The notes under the pieces: generated by a model
Told to the model about the DNA's origin: nothing
What the model saw: only the letters and a program-made list of their open reading frames with translations
The model's database searches: none
Shown: positions 5,447 to 7,190 of the stretch, piece by piece
How the letters are laid out: each line of letters begins with the position of its first letter
How positions within the stretch are numbered: position 1 is the first letter of the stretch
Program-made: the position numbers and the translations under genes
Assembly: GCA_015295885.1 (NCBI GenBank)
Contig: DVEE01000010.1
Span: forward strand, 1-7,190
Reading direction: 5' to 3'
DNA: 7,190 nt
DNA from: Leptolyngbyaceae cyanobacterium M65_K2018_010
GTDB lineage: Bacteria; Cyanobacteriota; Cyanobacteriia; Phormidesmidales; Phormidesmidaceae

Positions 5447-6361
5447 TCAGTACTTGATGCGATCGCTGTTCGACTTATTGTGGGCGGCATGCTTAACCAC
5501 AAAGTCGATGATTTTGCCACCCACGTCAATGTCGGTGGCTTTTTCAATCCCCTCTAGGCCAGGGGAGGAGTTAACCTCCATCACCACGGGGCCGTGGTTA
5601 GACCGCAGCAAATCCACCCCAGCTACCCGCAATCCCATGGCCTTGGCAGCGCGAATGGCGGTGCTGCGCTCCTCCGGGGTAAGGCGTACTTTAGTGGCAG
5701 AACCGCCCCGGTGCAGGTTAGAGCGAAATTCCCCCGGCGCCCCCTGGCGTTTCATGGCCGCCACTACCTTATCGCCAATCACAAAGCAGCGGATATCCAT
5801 GCCGCCGGCTTCTTTGATAAATTCCTGCACCAGAATGTTGGCGTTGAGGCCGCGAAAGGCCTCGATGACAGACTTGGCCGCCTGGTGGGTTTCGGCCAGG
5901 ACCACCCCAATGCCCTGGGTGCCCTCCAGGAGCTTAATGACTAGGGGAGCCCCGCCCACAATATCCACTACCCCTTCAATGTCCTTGGTGGAATGGGCAA
6001 AACCGGTAACGGGTAGGCCAATCCCTCGGCGGGCCATAATTTGCAGCGATCGCAGTTTATCCCGCGATCGAGAAATTGCCATGGAGGTGTTGGCGGTAAA
6101 CACGCCCATAATCTCAAACTGGCGCACCACCGCCGTGCCATAAAACGTGTGGGATGCCCCAATGCGAGGGATCACCGCATCCACCCCCTCTAGGGGCTTG
6201 CCCTGGTACATCACCTTAGGCTTGTGGGAGGTAATGTTCATGTAGCAGCGCATGTGGTCAATCACCTGCATCTCGTGGCCCCGCATCTCCCCAGCTTCCC
6301 TTAAGCGCCGGGTTGAGTAGAGGGTGGCATCCCTGGATAAAATAACAATCTTTTTTTGCAT
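5447..6361 (-). CDS. rimK: RimK-type ATP-grasp glutamate ligase
   Basis: The 304-residue product matches the size of E. coli RimK (300), which adds glutamates to the C-terminus of ribosomal protein S6 and can make poly-alpha-glutamate. Visible ATP-grasp features: S-R-D-K-L (99-103); the nucleotide-binding Lys143 in P-L-V-I-K followed by the glycine-rich loop G-T-Q-G-I-G (147-152); V-Q-E-F-I with Glu180; D-I-R-C-F-V (189-194); H-R-G-G (217-220); Asp250; and the Mg2+ motif M-E-V-N-S-S-P-G with Glu262 and Asn264. The start MQKKIVILSRD (ATG at 6361) matches the family N-terminus. The frame is open for 53 further codons upstream, but these overlap the protease gene and look non-conserved. No Shine-Dalgarno sequence is seen. 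It lies 37 bases after the protease gene on the same strand, so the two probably form an operon. Whether S6 is the cyanobacterial substrate is unproven. Confidence 0.93.
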   Translation of the reverse strand: MQKKIVILSRDATLYSTRRLREAGEMRGHEMQVIDHMRCYMNITSHKPKVMYQGKPLEGVDAVIPRIGASHTFYGTAVVRQFEIMGVFTANTSMAISRSRDKLRSLQIMARRGIGLPVTGFAHSTKDIEGVVDIVGGAPLVIKLLEGTQGIGVVLAETHQAAKSVIEAFRGLNANILVQEFIKEAGGMDIRCFVIGDKVVAAMKRQGAPGEFRSNLHRGGSATKVRLTPEERSTAIRAAKAMGLRVAGVDLLRSNHGPVVMEVNSSPGLEGIEKATDIDVGGKIIDFVVKHAAHNKSNSDRIKY

Positions 6362-6398
6362 GGGAAGTGATGGGAGGGGGGTAGACAGGTCAAGCGGG

Positions 6399-6869
6399 CT
6401 AGGGATGGAGATAGGGGAGATTTTCCTCTGGCAAGGGTTGCAGGTAAGAGTGACCTGGATCAACCAGATAGCGACGGCGCACGGCTTGCCGACCCAGGAG
6501 CATGCGAAACCCCATTTCATCTCGATTGGTCAGGGTGAGTTCGATGCTCCAGAGCTGTGAGCCGATCTGAACGCTGGTTTCAATCACGGGCCGCAGTTCT
6601 TCCTGTCCCCCAGAGTTACGTACCACCCGCTCTTCTAAAAGCACTGCCTCAGCCATCACAATATACCGATCGTCCCGCTGGATCGGGTGAGCCTGGAACC
6701 GCACCATGGCCTGGTCATTGTGCTGGAAGTGTTCCAGATCAAAGGCATGGAGGGCAGAGGATCGCGCCCCGGTATCTACCTTGGCCTTAATGGCATGAAC
6801 ACCCAAGGCCGGTAGCGCTATCCATTCGCGCCAACCAATAATCCCATAGGACTTAGCTGCGGAACCCAT
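6399..6869 (-). CDS. RimK-associated protease (PF05618 family, 'ATP-dependent zinc protease', RimB-like)
   Basis: The 156-residue product has the family's hallmark K-V-D-T-G-A-R-S-S-A-L-H-A (30-42) and the later M-L-L-G-R-Q-A (123-129). The family is usually annotated as an ATP-dependent zinc protease. However, D-T-G-A followed by a hydrophobic-hydrophobic-Gly motif (L-L-G) is the retropepsin-like aspartic protease pattern, with Asp32 as the likely catalytic residue, and I see no zinc site such as HExxH. In Pseudomonas the equivalent RimB trims glutamates that RimK adds to S6; the neighbouring rimK supports the same pairing here, as an inference. The ATG at 6869 is chosen over an in-frame TTG at 6881 because GAGG lies six bases before it. 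The length is normal and no signal peptide or membrane segment is seen, so it is probably cytosolic. Confidence 0.88.
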   Translation of the reverse strand: MGSAAKSYGIIGWREWIALPALGVHAIKAKVDTGARSSALHAFDLEHFQHNDQAMVRFQAHPIQRDDRYIVMAEAVLLEERVVRNSGGQEELRPVIETSVQIGSQLWSIELTLTNRDEMGFRMLLGRQAVRRRYLVDPGHSYLQPLPEENLPYLHP

Positions 6870-6875
6870 ACTTTT

Positions 6876-6879
6876 CCTC
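6876..6879 (-). promoter_or_regulatory. Ribosome-binding site that fixes the protease start
   Basis: On the minus strand GAGG is followed by six bases and then ATG. The competing TTG start at 6881 overlaps this motif and has no purine tract at a workable distance, so the ATG at 6869 is preferred. Confidence 0.75.
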
Positions 6880-6966
6880 AAATGCTGATAATTTAGGGGA
6901 GCGACTTAATGGTATCGGGGCCAGGAGAGGAGGGCAGTAGCCTCAGCCGATGATGGCTTCATCCCC

Positions 6967-7007
6967 TAACCGGTGTGCCCCGGCCCTGAGGGGGATTGGG
7001 CCGGTTA
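6967..7007 (-). terminator. Nested inverted repeats at the 3' end of the ABC transporter gene
   Basis: CCGGCCC (6980-6986) and GGGCCGG (6998-7004) form a perfect 7-bp stem with an 11-base loop immediately after the stop codon. A competing 7-bp pair, TAACCGG (6967-6973) with CCGGTTA (7001-7007), includes the stop codon. There is no T-run, so this is a 3'-end hairpin that may terminate poorly. Read-through into the protease gene, which starts 135 bases on, is possible. Confidence 0.4.
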
Positions 7008-7190
7008 GGCCAGGCGAGCTTCTAACTGGTGTTGCTCCCATAGGTCTCGATACAGGCCCCCCTGGTGCAGCAGGTCGGCGTGGGTACCCGTTTGAACAAT
7101 CTGACCCCGATCCATCACAAAAATGCGATCAGCCGTGGCGGCGGCGGACATTTGGTGGGAGATGAACACCACGGTTTTTTGGTGGGTGCC
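7005..7190 (-). CDS. ABC transporter ATP-binding protein, C-terminal 61 residues, enters from right edge
   Basis: The minus strand from 7190 to the TAA at 7007-7005 encodes the end of an ABC ATPase domain. Seen: K-T-V-V-F-I-S-H-Q, the strand and switch His (H-loop) at visible residue 12; then A-D-R-I-F-V-M-D-R-G-Q-I-V-Q-T-G-T-H-A-D-L-L, the typical post-H-loop beta hairpin; then G-G-L-Y-R-D-L-W-E-Q. The G-T-H-x-x-L-L ... G-x-Y-x-x-L-W-x-x-Q ending is characteristic of exporter-type (MsbA/HlyB-like) proteins with fused membrane and ATPase domains, so an exporter half-transporter is likely. Walker A, the signature motif, Walker B and any membrane domain lie outside the window, and the substrate cannot be inferred. 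The switch region reads S-H-Q-M-S rather than the common S-H-R-L-S, a modest variation. Confidence 0.9.
   Translation of the reverse strand, partial: GTHQKTVVFISHQMSAAATADRIFVMDRGQIVQTGTHADLLHQGGLYRDLWEQHQLEARLA

Noticed and set aside
5454..6143. 229-codon plus-strand open frame opposite rimK
   Set aside because: It is the antisense shadow of the conserved RimK ATP-grasp domain, with no motif of its own.
6362..6520. 53-residue N-terminal extension of rimK
   Set aside because: It overlaps the end of the protease gene in another frame and is not RimK-like. The family N-terminus begins at the ATG at 6361.
5447..7190. RimK-like ATP-grasp plus protease plus ABC exporter read as a graspetide (microviridin-type) peptide cluster
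   Set aside because: The ligase has the length and motifs of housekeeping RimK, the protease is the standard RimK-associated family, and no precursor peptide with a repeated acidic core is visible in the spacers. The transporter may simply be a neighbour.

Overview
The window reads as cyanobacterial chromosomal DNA. It holds nine copies of the octamer GCGATCGC (HIP1, the highly iterated palindrome of many cyanobacteria), and its core gene order acpP-fabF-tkt is one I know from cyanobacteria such as Synechocystis. The DNA is fairly GC-rich, which fits a higher-GC lineage, but I cannot name the genus. Most genes are ordinary housekeeping genes, and I see no complete undescribed system. The less ordinary material lies in the spacers and in two small remnants.

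Layout, left to right. Positions 1-502 (minus strand) are the N-terminal part of a PD-(D/E)XK nuclease that runs off the left edge. It carries a 15-bp in-frame tandem repeat. On the plus strand, 582-728 encodes what looks like only the C-terminal end of a 4HBT-type acyl-CoA thioesterase, probably a gene remnant. After a leader containing a pair of HIP1 palindromes comes acpP (940-1182, acyl carrier protein), then a hairpin-rich spacer, fabF (1356-2609, beta-ketoacyl-ACP synthase II), a structured leader, and tkt (2848-4854, transketolase), which ends in a strong intrinsic terminator partly built from a HIP1 site. An ArsR-family repressor with an arsenic-type Cys cluster follows (5094-5426), preceded by a 7-10-7 inverted repeat that could be its operator.

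The right-hand third is on the minus strand. It holds rimK (5447-6361, an ATP-grasp glutamate ligase), the RimK-associated protease of the PF05618 family (6399-6869), and the C-terminal end of an ABC transporter ATPase (7005-7190) entering from the right edge.

Functionally, acpP and fabF supply fatty acid elongation: FabF condenses malonyl-ACP with acyl chains carried on AcpP. tkt serves the Calvin cycle and pentose phosphate pathway. Hairpins between the three genes suggest their expression is separately tuned although they are adjacent. rimK and the protease probably form a writer/trimmer pair for polyglutamate tails, classically on ribosomal protein S6. The ArsR regulator has no arsenic-resistance gene within the window.
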